64,000 nucleotides of DNA. Source: Granulicella cerasi (lineage in GTDB: Bacteria > Acidobacteriota > Terriglobia > Terriglobales > Acidobacteriaceae). Both the position numbers and the translations under genes were made by a program. Positions within the stretch are counted from its first letter, which is position 1, and each line of letters opens with the position of its first letter. The notes below the pieces were generated by a model. The model made no database searches and was not told the DNA's origin. It saw only the letters and a program-made list of their open reading frames with translations. Below are positions 34,481 through 42,536 of the stretch, one piece after another. The DNA is taken from NCBI RefSeq assembly GCF_025685575.1, contig NZ_JAGSYD010000001.1, forward strand, positions 65,852 to 129,851, read 5' to 3'.

Positions 34481-35788
34481 CTATGCCTCGCCCAGAACCT
34501 GTTGTGCCGCGCGCAGACCGCTGCGCAGCGCGGCGTGGACCGTGCCCCAATGGCCAGTAACGTCAGTATGCTCTCCTGCGAAGTAGAGCGTCGAGGCCTC
34601 AGGTTGCGTCATGCGCTGCGGTGCGTCGATGGCGCCTGCAGGCACGTAGCTGTAAGCCCCGCGCGCGAAAGGATCGGCCGACCAGTCATGCAGGTGCACC
34701 GAAAGCAACTCTTCGCGCACTACCGCTTCGGGGATGCCGAACGTCTTCGCCAGCTGCGCAGAGGCGTCGTCGGTGATCGACGCTGCGCTGCGCCCCTGTA
34801 GCGCCTGTGCACGCGGGCCACCGACCCAGCCGGTGAGCGTGGGATGCGCTTCGACCTCCGGGTGCGCGGTCCACCACACGCTCGGCGTGGCACCTTCGGT
34901 GAAGAAGAAACTCATCTCCTCAAGCGCCGCCCGCTTGGCCAACTGAGAGTGCAGCCACCATGCTGAACGGAAGACCATTGTGAAGCGGAACGCATCGCCC
35001 ATCGCCAGGCGCCGCGCCTGCGCGATCGCTGTCGGCTCCGGCGTAATCGTAATGCCATCTGCGCCATTCACCTGCTGCAGAACGCCGAGCGGCAGCGTCA
35101 CGATGCAGCGAGGTGCGCGGAACGCGCCTGCTGAGGTCGCGACTTCGACGGCGCCTGCTTCCCAACGCAGACCCTGCACCACGGCCTCAAAGCGCACCTC
35201 CACCTTGAGTTCGCGGCACCGAGCGAGCAGATACTCCGCGAGCTGCGCATAACCACCGCGCACGTGCCAGGCGCGATAGCCTTCGCTCTCGTCCTCGGCC
35301 TTCTGCTGCGCACCGAGCGAGAGTACGCCGATGCGTTCGGAAATCGCAGCGTTGAATCCCTCGACGTAGCTCACGAGCGCCTCCGCCTGCTCTGCGGGGA
35401 GCTGTTGCGTGCGAAGCCATGCGGCAAAGGGCACGTCCTCGCCTTGCCAGTTCTCAAAGGCCTCGATGGGCGAGAAAATTGTGTCGGCGCGATCATCGTC
35501 ATCGACGAGCTTGCCATCTTCTTCGCGCAACATGCGACCTTCGCGCTCCGTGGTCTGGACGCCGGCTTCAGCGATCAGCGCCCACAACTCCGGCGTGCGA
35601 CCGTGCACAAACTCCGCGCCTAGCTCGACAACATCACCCTCTGCGGTTGGGTGCGAGAGTATGCGGCCGCCGACGCGTTGACGAGCTTCGAGCACCAGCA
35701 CGCGCACGTTGCGCTCCGCCAGTGCGCGCGCGGCAGCGAGCCCCGCCATGCCTGCGCCGATGATGATGACCTCTGCGTCGAAACTCAT
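34481..35788 (-). CDS. Flavin-dependent amine oxidase
   Basis: A 435-residue FAD enzyme. The dinucleotide motif VIIIGAGMAGLAAARAL (about 7-23), LEARQRVGGR and the C-terminal FAGEHTDVTGHWGTVHAAL loop identify the monoamine oxidase/polyamine oxidase family. It lacks a signal peptide. Its ATG overlaps the stop of the cca gene (ATGA), and it lies 41 bases before the molybdoenzyme gene. Substrate unknown; a role connected to the molybdoenzyme is not evident. Confidence 0.86.
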   Translation of the reverse strand: MSFDAEVIIIGAGMAGLAAARALAERNVRVLVLEARQRVGGRILSHPTAEGDVVELGAEFVHGRTPELWALIAEAGVQTTEREGRMLREEDGKLVDDDDRADTIFSPIEAFENWQGEDVPFAAWLRTQQLPAEQAEALVSYVEGFNAAISERIGVLSLGAQQKAEDESEGYRAWHVRGGYAQLAEYLLARCRELKVEVRFEAVVQGLRWEAGAVEVATSAGAFRAPRCIVTLPLGVLQQVNGADGITITPEPTAIAQARRLAMGDAFRFTMVFRSAWWLHSQLAKRAALEEMSFFFTEGATPSVWWTAHPEVEAHPTLTGWVGGPRAQALQGRSAASITDDASAQLAKTFGIPEAVVREELLSVHLHDWSADPFARGAYSYVPAGAIDAPQRMTQPEASTLYFAGEHTDVTGHWGTVHAALRSGLRAAQQVLGEA

Positions 35789-37212
35789 GTACCGCTCCCC
35801 TGCTCCTTCGATGCTGCCCCCTGTGCGAGGAACCGCGCAAGCCACGCCTGCGCTTCTTCCTGCGAGGCAAACTGGCCCTCAAGCTGCGCGTCCTCGGCTG
35901 CTGTAAGGATCTGCTTGAACTCGGGCCCCGGCTTCAGGCCACTTGCGATCAACTCCGCGCCCGTGATGAACAACGCCGGTCGCAGCGCTTCTTCTTCGCT
36001 GTTTTCGTAGTGATGCTTCGCGTATGCGTACGCGCCGAGGATGCGATGCGCGCTCATCACGTCGGCATAGTGGAGCGCCAGATGCTCGTCAAACTGCGGC
36101 ATGCGGAGAAAGCGCTTTAGCGTCGAGGGCTTCATCTTCTCCACCTCGCCAAACTGCATGTGGTGTTTCACCAGCGCGAGAATCTGCTCCTTCGCTTCGT
36201 TCGAGAAGCGCAAGCGGTTCAGGATCTCTCGCGCGATCTCAACGCCACGTTCTGCATGACCATTGAAGCGGATGCGATCGCCCAGCTTCGCTGGGTCCGG
36301 CGGCGTAAACGTCGCGGGCTTGCCGACGTCATGCAGCAACATGCCCCATGCCAACGTCGCACTCGCGCCCACAGGCAAGTGCTCGAGCAACATCAGCGTG
36401 TGCACCCACACATCGCCTTCGGGGTGGTACTGCGGCGGCTGTTCGACGCCATGCATTGCAGAGACCTCGGGCAGCACATGCTGCAGCAAACCGCTTGCGT
36501 CCAACAACTCCAGGCCGCGGCGCGCGTGGCCCTGCGTGAGGATCAACGTCAACTCATTCGCGATGCGCTCCTTCGAGACTTGCTCGATGTTCGCGGCTTC
36601 ACGCTGCATCGCCGCGAAGGTCTGCGGCTCAATCACGAAGTTCAACCGCGCGGCGAATCGCACCGCACGCAGCAGACGCAACTTGTCTTCGTCGAAGCGC
36701 CGCGCGGGATCACCGATTGCGCGCACGACACCTGCACACAGATCCGCGATGCCACCGCAGTAATCCAGCACGCTCGCTTCGAGCGTCGCACCGGCTTCGA
36801 ACCTCGCCACATCGAGCAGCAAGCCGTTGATGGTGAAGTCGCGCCGCGCGACATCCTCTGCGGCGCTGGTCGCATACTGTACCGCTTCCGGACGGCGACC
36901 GTCGCTGTACGCGCCGTCATGGCGGAAGGTCGCTACTTCGGTCGCGATGCGTTCGTCCTCGATCTTGCCAACGACTTGCACCACGCCGAAGTGCGCGCCG
37001 ATGGCGTTGCTGTTCGGGAAAAGCGCTTGCACCTGCTCTGGACGCGCGCTTGTGGCCACGTCGTAATCCTTCGCCGCCACGCCCAGCAGCAGATCGCGCA
37101 CGCAACCACCTGCGAAGACAGCCTCAAAGCCATGCGCGCGCAGGCGCTCCACGACGGCGAGCGCGGCACGGTAGCGGGGATCCGAAAGACGAGGATGTTC
37201 GAGGCGCGACAT
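35785..37212 (-). CDS. cca: tRNA nucleotidyltransferase / poly(A) polymerase family
   Basis: A 475-residue class II nucleotidyltransferase. The head motif FAGGCVRDLL (33-42) and DYDVAT (49-54) supply the catalytic acids; RLLRAVRFAARL follows in the neck. A C-terminal HD phosphohydrolase region (LLHDVGKP, later FLRMPQFDEHLALHY) is present as in E. coli CCA enzyme. It may add CCA or only part of it; some bacteria divide the task between two such enzymes. First gene of the minus-strand run, divergent from tsaD with 32 bases between. Confidence 0.88.
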   Translation of the reverse strand: MSRLEHPRLSDPRYRAALAVVERLRAHGFEAVFAGGCVRDLLLGVAAKDYDVATSARPEQVQALFPNSNAIGAHFGVVQVVGKIEDERIATEVATFRHDGAYSDGRRPEAVQYATSAAEDVARRDFTINGLLLDVARFEAGATLEASVLDYCGGIADLCAGVVRAIGDPARRFDEDKLRLLRAVRFAARLNFVIEPQTFAAMQREAANIEQVSKERIANELTLILTQGHARRGLELLDASGLLQHVLPEVSAMHGVEQPPQYHPEGDVWVHTLMLLEHLPVGASATLAWGMLLHDVGKPATFTPPDPAKLGDRIRFNGHAERGVEIAREILNRLRFSNEAKEQILALVKHHMQFGEVEKMKPSTLKRFLRMPQFDEHLALHYADVMSAHRILGAYAYAKHHYENSEEEALRPALFITGAELIASGLKPGPEFKQILTAAEDAQLEGQFASQEEAQAWLARFLAQGAASKEQGSGT

Positions 37213-37244
37213 AGGAACTCAGATGCTCTCAAGAGCTACGATAG

Positions 37245-38423
37245 ATGATGGTGCACAGCAAGCTCATTCTCGGTATCGAAAGCTCCTGCGATGAAACCTC
37301 CGCGTCGGTCGTGCGCGAGGGGCGCGAGGTGCTGTCGAACGTTGTCGCCTCGCAGCTGGTGCATGTGAACTACGGCGGCGTGGTGCCGGAGCTTGCCAGT
37401 CGCGAGCATCTGCGCGCCATCGTGCCGGTGGTGCGCGAAGCCTTGCAGCAAGCGGGCGTGAGCTATGCCGACCTCGACGCGATCGCCGTGACCGAGGGCC
37501 CAGGCCTTGCGGGTGCGTTGCTGGTCGGCATCACGTACGCAAAGGCCGCGGCCTTTGCGGCAGACCGTCCGTTGATTGCGGTGAACCACCTCGAAGGCCA
37601 CATTCATGCAGTGCTGATGGAAGCGAACGAGCAGTTTGCCGCGGTCTCGCCACTGCTGGCGCTCGTGGTTTCGGGCGGACATACGCACCTCTATCTTGCA
37701 GAACGGCTCGAAGGCACATGGCGCTATCGCAACGTCGGTCGCACCGTAGATGACGCTGCGGGCGAGGCCTTCGATAAGGTCGCCAAGCTGCTCGGCCTGC
37801 CCTACCCCGGTGGCCCGTGGATGGACGCGCTTGCGAAGCTCGGCACGGCCGACCGCAGCCTCTTCCCGTTCACGCAGATCAAGCAGAAGGTCACCGGCAA
37901 GAGCGCGCCGAAGCTTGCGGGTGAAGACGATGACGCGCAGCGTTTTGACTTCAGCTTCTCCGGCCTGAAGACCGCCGTGCGCCGCTACACCGAGGTCCAC
38001 CACATGGGTTCGCGCATCGCCGAGCGCGAGCAGAGCCTGCGCGAACGCGGCCTGCTGACGCAGAAGCCCTCGAACGCCGAGGCCTTCGCCGCTGTGCGCG
38101 CGGAGTTCGACCAGCCGACGCTCGACCTCATCGCCAGCTTCCAGAACGCGGTGGTGAAGAACCTCGTGCGCCACACCTTCGCCGCGGCCGAGGAGTTCGG
38201 CGCAAAGGCGATCGTGGTCTCCGGCGGTGTTTCCGCGAATAGCGAACTTCGCACAACGATGACGAACACCGCACAGGTCTCGAAGCTGCCAATCGCCTTT
38301 CCGCAGATCGCGCTTTCGACCGATAATGCAGCGATGATCGCCGCCGCGGCGTGGCCGAAACTCGTCGCCGGACACTTCGCTGAAGATACGCTCGAGCCGA
38401 CGCCGCAGTTACGGCTTGGCTAA
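37245..38423 (+). CDS. tsaD: tRNA threonylcarbamoyladenosine synthase subunit TsaD
   Basis: A 392-residue ASKHA-fold protein that transfers the threonylcarbamoyl group to A37 of ANN-decoding tRNAs with TsaB and TsaE. It shows GIESSCDETSASVV (10-23), the metal ligands His115 and His119 in NHLEGHIHA, VSGGHTHLY and the late VSGGVSANSELR phosphate loop. An insertion near 240-290 is longer than in E. coli. The start may be either of two adjacent ATGs at 37245 or 37248. Confidence 0.95.
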   Translation: MMVHSKLILGIESSCDETSASVVREGREVLSNVVASQLVHVNYGGVVPELASREHLRAIVPVVREALQQAGVSYADLDAIAVTEGPGLAGALLVGITYAKAAAFAADRPLIAVNHLEGHIHAVLMEANEQFAAVSPLLALVVSGGHTHLYLAERLEGTWRYRNVGRTVDDAAGEAFDKVAKLLGLPYPGGPWMDALAKLGTADRSLFPFTQIKQKVTGKSAPKLAGEDDDAQRFDFSFSGLKTAVRRYTEVHHMGSRIAEREQSLRERGLLTQKPSNAEAFAAVRAEFDQPTLDLIASFQNAVVKNLVRHTFAAAEEFGAKAIVVSGGVSANSELRTTMTNTAQVSKLPIAFPQIALSTDNAAMIAAAAWPKLVAGHFAEDTLEPTPQLRLG

Positions 38424-38443
38424 GCCCTGCGAACCGCTAAAAT
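38416..38443 (+). promoter_or_regulatory. Possible cysS promoter
   Basis: TTGGCT (38416-38421) and TAAAAT (38438-38443) are separated by 16 bases. The -35 overlaps the tsaD stop. Weak match; readthrough from tsaD is equally possible. Confidence 0.3.
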
Positions 38444-38495
38444 AAAAGATGTTGCGCATTTCTCCGCGCCCCAGCCCACGCGAAAGACCCTGACC

Positions 38496-39989
38496 TTGCC
38501 CGTTCAACTTTTCAATACTCTCTCCGGCAAAATCGAACCACTCTTCGCCGTCGACGGCCAGACCTTTCGCTTCTACTGCTGCGGCCCCACGGTCTACGAT
38601 TACGGCCACATCGGCAACTTCCGCACCTTTCTGCATGTGGATGTACTGCGCCGCGTCGCGCGTCTGAATGGCCTTGCGCTGAAGCACGTGATGAACATCA
38701 CGGACGTGGACGACAAGATCATTCGCAACGCGGGCATCGCAGGCAAGCCGATCAACGAGTACTCCGCGAAGTTTGAGAAAGCGTTCTTTGAAGACATGGA
38801 TGCGCTTGGCGTCGAGCGCCCCGAGCAGGTGGCGCGCGCGACCGAGAGCATCGACGACATGGTCGCGCTCATCGAGAAGCTGGCCAGCGAAGACATTGCC
38901 TACAAAGGGCCGGACGGCTCGTGGTACTTCCGCATCGCGAAGTTCCCTGACTACGGCAAGCTGTCGAAGAAGGACTTTGAAGGTATCGAAGACGGCGCGC
39001 GCGTGGACGTGGACGAATACGACAAGGATGCCGCGCGTGACTTCGCGCTGTGGAAGGCTGTAAAGCCTGGCGAAACCTCATGGCAGACGCCGCTGGGCGA
39101 GGGCCGTCCCGGCTGGCACATCGAGTGCTCGGCGATGGCGATGAAGTACCTTGGGCCATCGTTCGATCTGCACGCTGGCGGCGAAGACCTGATGTTCCCG
39201 CACCACGAGAACGAGATCGCACAAAGCGAGTGCGCGTCGCACGAGCCGTTCGCACGCCACTGGTTCCACGTGCGTTTCCTGCTCGTTGAAGGCAAGAAGA
39301 TGTCGAAGAGCGAAGGCAATTTCTACACGCTCCGCGACTTGCTGCTGAAGGGCTACCGAGCTTCGGCGATCCGCTTCCTGCTGCTCTCCGTGCCGTACCG
39401 CCATCAGATGAACTTCACCTTCGATGGCCTGACGGAATCGACGAATGCGATCGAGCGTCTGCGCACATTCCACCAGCGCATCGCGAAGGGCACGTGGCCC
39501 GATGCGCCTGCGGAGAACGCCTCCGTGGCAGAGACGATCGCCAAGGGCGGCGTGGACTATCTCGCCGCGCTGAACAGCGACCTGAACACCGCGGAAGCGC
39601 GTGCCGCGATCTTTGACGTGCTGCGCACCGTGAACGCTGCGGCCGATGCGAACAAGTTGACCAAGGCCGATGCCGATGCGACGCTCGCACTGCTGGAGCA
39701 GTTCGACGCTGTCTTCGCCGTGCTGGTCGACAACGATGCGGAACTCACGAAGGCCGCGCTGGCGTGGGCCGAGGCTGAAGGCCGCATCGACGAAGCTGCC
39801 GCTGAAGTGGTGGCGCAGTTCGGTGCGGGTTCGCTGACCGATGCCGACATCGACGCGCTGGTCGCCGAGCGAACGCAAGCCAAGCGTTCGCGGAACTTCG
39901 CGCGTGCGGATGCGATTCGCAACGAGTTGCTCGAGAAGGGCATCCTCCTCGAGGACTCGAAGGACGGCGTGCGCTGGAAGCGTAAGTAA
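38496..39989 (+). CDS. cysS: Cysteinyl-tRNA synthetase
   Basis: A 497-residue class I aminoacyl-tRNA synthetase. The zinc/substrate Cys29 in FYCCGPTVYDYGHIGN, the HIGN motif (38-41) and KMSKS (268-272) are complete, as are GEDLMFPHHENEIAQSE and the C-terminal anticodon domain. The start is TTG at 38496 (reads MPVQLFNTLS), supported by the alignment start; no ATG is nearby. No downstream gene on this strand for over 1 kb. Confidence 0.95.
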   Translation: MPVQLFNTLSGKIEPLFAVDGQTFRFYCCGPTVYDYGHIGNFRTFLHVDVLRRVARLNGLALKHVMNITDVDDKIIRNAGIAGKPINEYSAKFEKAFFEDMDALGVERPEQVARATESIDDMVALIEKLASEDIAYKGPDGSWYFRIAKFPDYGKLSKKDFEGIEDGARVDVDEYDKDAARDFALWKAVKPGETSWQTPLGEGRPGWHIECSAMAMKYLGPSFDLHAGGEDLMFPHHENEIAQSECASHEPFARHWFHVRFLLVEGKKMSKSEGNFYTLRDLLLKGYRASAIRFLLLSVPYRHQMNFTFDGLTESTNAIERLRTFHQRIAKGTWPDAPAENASVAETIAKGGVDYLAALNSDLNTAEARAAIFDVLRTVNAAADANKLTKADADATLALLEQFDAVFAVLVDNDAELTKAALAWAEAEGRIDEAAAEVVAQFGAGSLTDADIDALVAERTQAKRSRNFARADAIRNELLEKGILLEDSKDGVRWKRK

Positions 39990-40025
39990 ACGCGACGAGA
40001 GCCGTCAGAATGATCTGCGGCCAGA

Positions 40026-40188
40026 GCACGAACGGTAGGTCAGGGCTTTAGCCCTGACGCCGCTTCGGCTTTTCGCGGCCGGCTTTAGCCGCTGCGGTAG
40101 GACACGAACGCAAGCATCACCGCAGGGTTCGAAGGCCCTTCTCCATTTTGCGGTGTTGAGTGTCAGGGCTGAAATACCGCCCGTGCCT
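40026..40188. repeat. Composite palindromic element, family A copy 2
   Basis: The outer arms gcacgaacggtag (40026-40038) and taccgcccgtgcc (ending 40188) match those of the element at 16301. Inside lie tcagggctttagccctga (40040-40057), cggctttagccg and others, and a ccgca/tgcgg pairing. Left of it (39990-40025) nothing is seen. Confidence 0.7.
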
Positions 40189-40286
40189 CATCCGTTTCAT
40201 TGCGAGTCGTTTTACGAAGTCTCACGGCACGGTGCGCGTTGCATCGCAGTCTCAAACCGTCTCCAATCACCTGAACATGCTGCAAA

Positions 40287-40318
40287 CCCACATCGCCAAG
40301 AATCGAGAGTGGGGCCCC
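40287..40318. repeat. Palindromic element, family B copy 3 (partial)
   Basis: cccacatcgccaagaatcg followed by agagtgggg repeats the right-hand hairpin of the 2853-2880 element, including the aagaatcgaga loop and the preceding ctgcaaaccca. The left outer arm is not visible, so it looks like a decayed or shorter copy. Together with family A copy 2 it fills most of the 340-base gap. Confidence 0.55.
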
Positions 40319-40331
40319 GTTGTTGCTTGAC

Positions 40332-40970
40332 CTACGGCTGCCAGTTCGGGCCGATCAGCTCGCGCAGCAGCTCGGGCGTTGCCCACGTGCCTTTGCGCTC
40401 GTGGTGGCGAATCCACTCGGGGCCTGCGCCGATGTGAAGATGATCGCTGCGCCATTCGGGCGCCTGCGTGCTGACCATCAGCGCGAACTCTGCGCCGGGC
40501 AACAGCTTCGCCGCCTGCCAGCAACCGGCAGGCACAGGCACCACAGCATCTTCGACGGGCCCGTAGTCACGGCCCATGACATCGCGCTCCGTGCGTCCGC
40601 TGGGACAGATCACAAAGACCTCCACCGGGCCGCCTTCAACGAGGATGTGTGTCTCTTCCGACTCAAGCCGATGCAGATAGCGGATCGGCAGAGCGCTCGT
40701 CAGCATGTCGTAGTTGCGGCTCTGCACGGCCATCGCCTTGCCGTCGATCAATGTCTCCGGCATGGTGCGGCCGATCACTCCACGGAGACCGCCTTCGCGC
40801 GTCTGCGGGCGGAGATCGAGCGCCTGAATGATCTGCTCGGCGCGTGAGGCCGGCGAGACCGGACGCGTTGCCACAAACTGCTGCGCGCCGGCGACAATGC
40901 CGCCAAGCAGCAAAACTCCCGCCGCTCCGCGACGCATCATCTTCGGGTTGAGCCCTTTACGCACAGCCAT
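40332..40970 (-). CDS. DUF985 cupin domain protein with N-terminal anchor
   Basis: A 212-residue protein. Residues about 15-30 (AAGVLLLGGIVAGAQQFVA) form a signal or anchor helix. The rest matches the DUF985/cupin_5 fold: PIRYLHRLESEETHILVEGGPVEVFVI then VPVPAGCWQAAKLLPGAEFALMVSTQAP. The Glu/His pattern (HRLESEETH) would bind a metal. Function unknown; homologues are usually cytosolic, so the exported form is notable. The ATG at 40970 is the first before the helix. Confidence 0.72.
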   Translation of the reverse strand: MAVRKGLNPKMMRRGAAGVLLLGGIVAGAQQFVATRPVSPASRAEQIIQALDLRPQTREGGLRGVIGRTMPETLIDGKAMAVQSRNYDMLTSALPIRYLHRLESEETHILVEGGPVEVFVICPSGRTERDVMGRDYGPVEDAVVPVPAGCWQAAKLLPGAEFALMVSTQAPEWRSDHLHIGAGPEWIRHHERKGTWATPELLRELIGPNWQP

Positions 40971-41012
40971 GAGGGTAGCAGAGCGCGATGCGAGTATGCT
41001 CAGAACATTCCC

Positions 41013-41756
41013 ATGATGCTTGCCCTCAGCGTGCTTCTTTTTGCGTTCGCTCAACAACCTGCAGCGGCGCCTGCTCCTCCGCCACAAACCGCCGTTTCGC
41101 ACGCCAGCGCGAACGCTGCAGGCACTCCGTCGGCACCGGTCTTCGGGCCCAGCCACGTCGTGCTCGAAGACGGCGATCTGAGCTTCGATCTGCCGGACGG
41201 CGTGCGCTCACGCACCGACCTTGTAGAGCGCTGGAACAAAGAGAGCAAGGACAAGTCCAAGAGCGGTAACCCCTGCACGGAGGTGCGGCTGATCGCATAC
41301 GACACGCTCTCCGTGCGGCGTGTGCAGGTGTATCGCTACAACGCCGAGTGCCTCAACCAGCATCCGGTTTCGCTGAGCAAGACGCGTTCCACGGCGCAGT
41401 CGCTGCTGCGAGCGATGCTACGCAATCTCGGCACCGAAGCGATGGCTTCGCCGATGGACTACACGCTCGACGACCGCACTGCGGCAACGACCGTCGGCAA
41501 TGTGTACGCGTTGGCAAGCCACGGCATACTCTTCGGCGAGTCAACCTGCTTTCCGACGAAGGACGACCTGACCTGCATGGTTTTCATTTCCTACAACGCA
41601 GCGCGTGCACGTACGCTCGCGGCCATGCCCATTCGCTTCGGCAACCACAAACCTGTGGCTGCGATCCCCGATGACGTGAGCCGCTTTACCGCGTTACCCA
41701 CGAACACGTTTCACGACGATCGGCGCGGAGTGGAGTTCACTTACCCGGGTAGTTGA
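41013..41756 (+). CDS. Secreted protein, tandem paralogue 1 with truncated repeat
   Basis: A 247-residue exported protein of unknown family. A signal peptide (MMLALSVLLFAFAQ) and an Ala/Pro linker precede a domain with four Cys residues. Its end (TCMVFISYNAARARTLAAMPI) aligns with VICWEFIVSNCSDLAKLTALPV of the next gene, so the two are paralogues. The final residues FHDDRRGVEFTYPGS repeat the domain start FHDAKLGLDYSYPAS of the neighbour, then the frame stops, as if a second domain copy had been cut off. Divergent from the cupin gene. Confidence 0.68.
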   Translation: MMLALSVLLFAFAQQPAAAPAPPPQTAVSHASANAAGTPSAPVFGPSHVVLEDGDLSFDLPDGVRSRTDLVERWNKESKDKSKSGNPCTEVRLIAYDTLSVRRVQVYRYNAECLNQHPVSLSKTRSTAQSLLRAMLRNLGTEAMASPMDYTLDDRTAATTVGNVYALASHGILFGESTCFPTKDDLTCMVFISYNAARARTLAAMPIRFGNHKPVAAIPDDVSRFTALPTNTFHDDRRGVEFTYPGS

Positions 41757-41829
41757 TCGAGGCGTTGGAGTGCCGCTCATCCCGCCAGATCTGTTGAAGA
41801 AGAAGTAGCGTGATACGCTCATCTGCATC

Positions 41830-42480
41830 ATGATCGTTCCCTTCACGCTGTTTCTGCTGGCGCTCGCGCCCTGGCAGCAAGCCACGCCTAAGCCGGCTCC
41901 GATGACGCCTGCACCTTCGCCGAAGACCTTCCACGATGCGAAGCTCGGCCTCGACTATAGCTACCCTGCGTCGTTCCAGACACAAGATATGTCCAGCGCG
42001 ATTGATGCCGAGAAGGCAAAGTCCGAGGGAGCGATGAAGGAGGCTCTCGGTTGCACGACGATGCCGATCATGGGCCTGAGTCTTGAGTCAGGGCTTCAGC
42101 TTCTCATCCTCGTGCAGCTTGACCCGAAGTGCATGGGCTTCGCGGCGACCGCCGACCAGCTCTCGACCTTCGCCAAAGGATCCTTGAATGAAGGACTCGT
42201 CAAGCTCGGCAAGCCCTCCTTCAGCGATGCGCGCACCTACAAAATGGGCGACGCCGACGCAGGCATGGTGTACGCCACGGTAGAAACACCGCAGATGCCC
42301 GAGCCGATGCACGCTGCTGCGACGTGCGCACTCGTGCAGGGTCAGGTGATCTGCTGGGAGTTTATCGTGAGCAACTGCAGTGATCTTGCGAAGCTCACGG
42401 CTTTGCCGGTCACCTTCAAGGACAAGCCTCCTACACCCGTCATCAGCAAAGACAACCTCCCTCCCTGCAGCGCGAAGTAA
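41830..42480 (+). CDS. Secreted protein, tandem paralogue 2
   Basis: A 216-residue exported protein. The signal peptide (MIVPFTLFLLALAPWQQ) and Pro-rich linker are followed by a single domain beginning FHDAKLGLDYSYPAS and containing paired Cys residues (CTTMPI; KCMGF; CALVQGQVICWEF; SNC; PPCSAK), suggesting disulfides. Related to the previous gene 73 bases upstream. Function unknown; this beta-strand opening (FxYP) occurs in many small secreted Acidobacterial proteins. Followed by a strong terminator. Confidence 0.7.
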   Translation: MIVPFTLFLLALAPWQQATPKPAPMTPAPSPKTFHDAKLGLDYSYPASFQTQDMSSAIDAEKAKSEGAMKEALGCTTMPIMGLSLESGLQLLILVQLDPKCMGFAATADQLSTFAKGSLNEGLVKLGKPSFSDARTYKMGDADAGMVYATVETPQMPEPMHAAATCALVQGQVICWEFIVSNCSDLAKLTALPVTFKDKPPTPVISKDNLPPCSAK

Positions 42481-42487
42481 GCGAACG

Positions 42488-42520
42488 CACGAAGGCCCGC
42501 TCGATGAGCGGGCTTTCGTG
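42488..42520. terminator. Bidirectional terminator
   Basis: The stem cacgaa-cccgctc/gagcggg-ttcgtg (with a short internal mismatch) lies between the paralogue 2 stop and the convergent TonB receptor stop; the right side reads TTTCGTGTGTTTG. Confidence 0.7.
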
Positions 42521-42536
42521 TGTTTGTGGACGGGCG

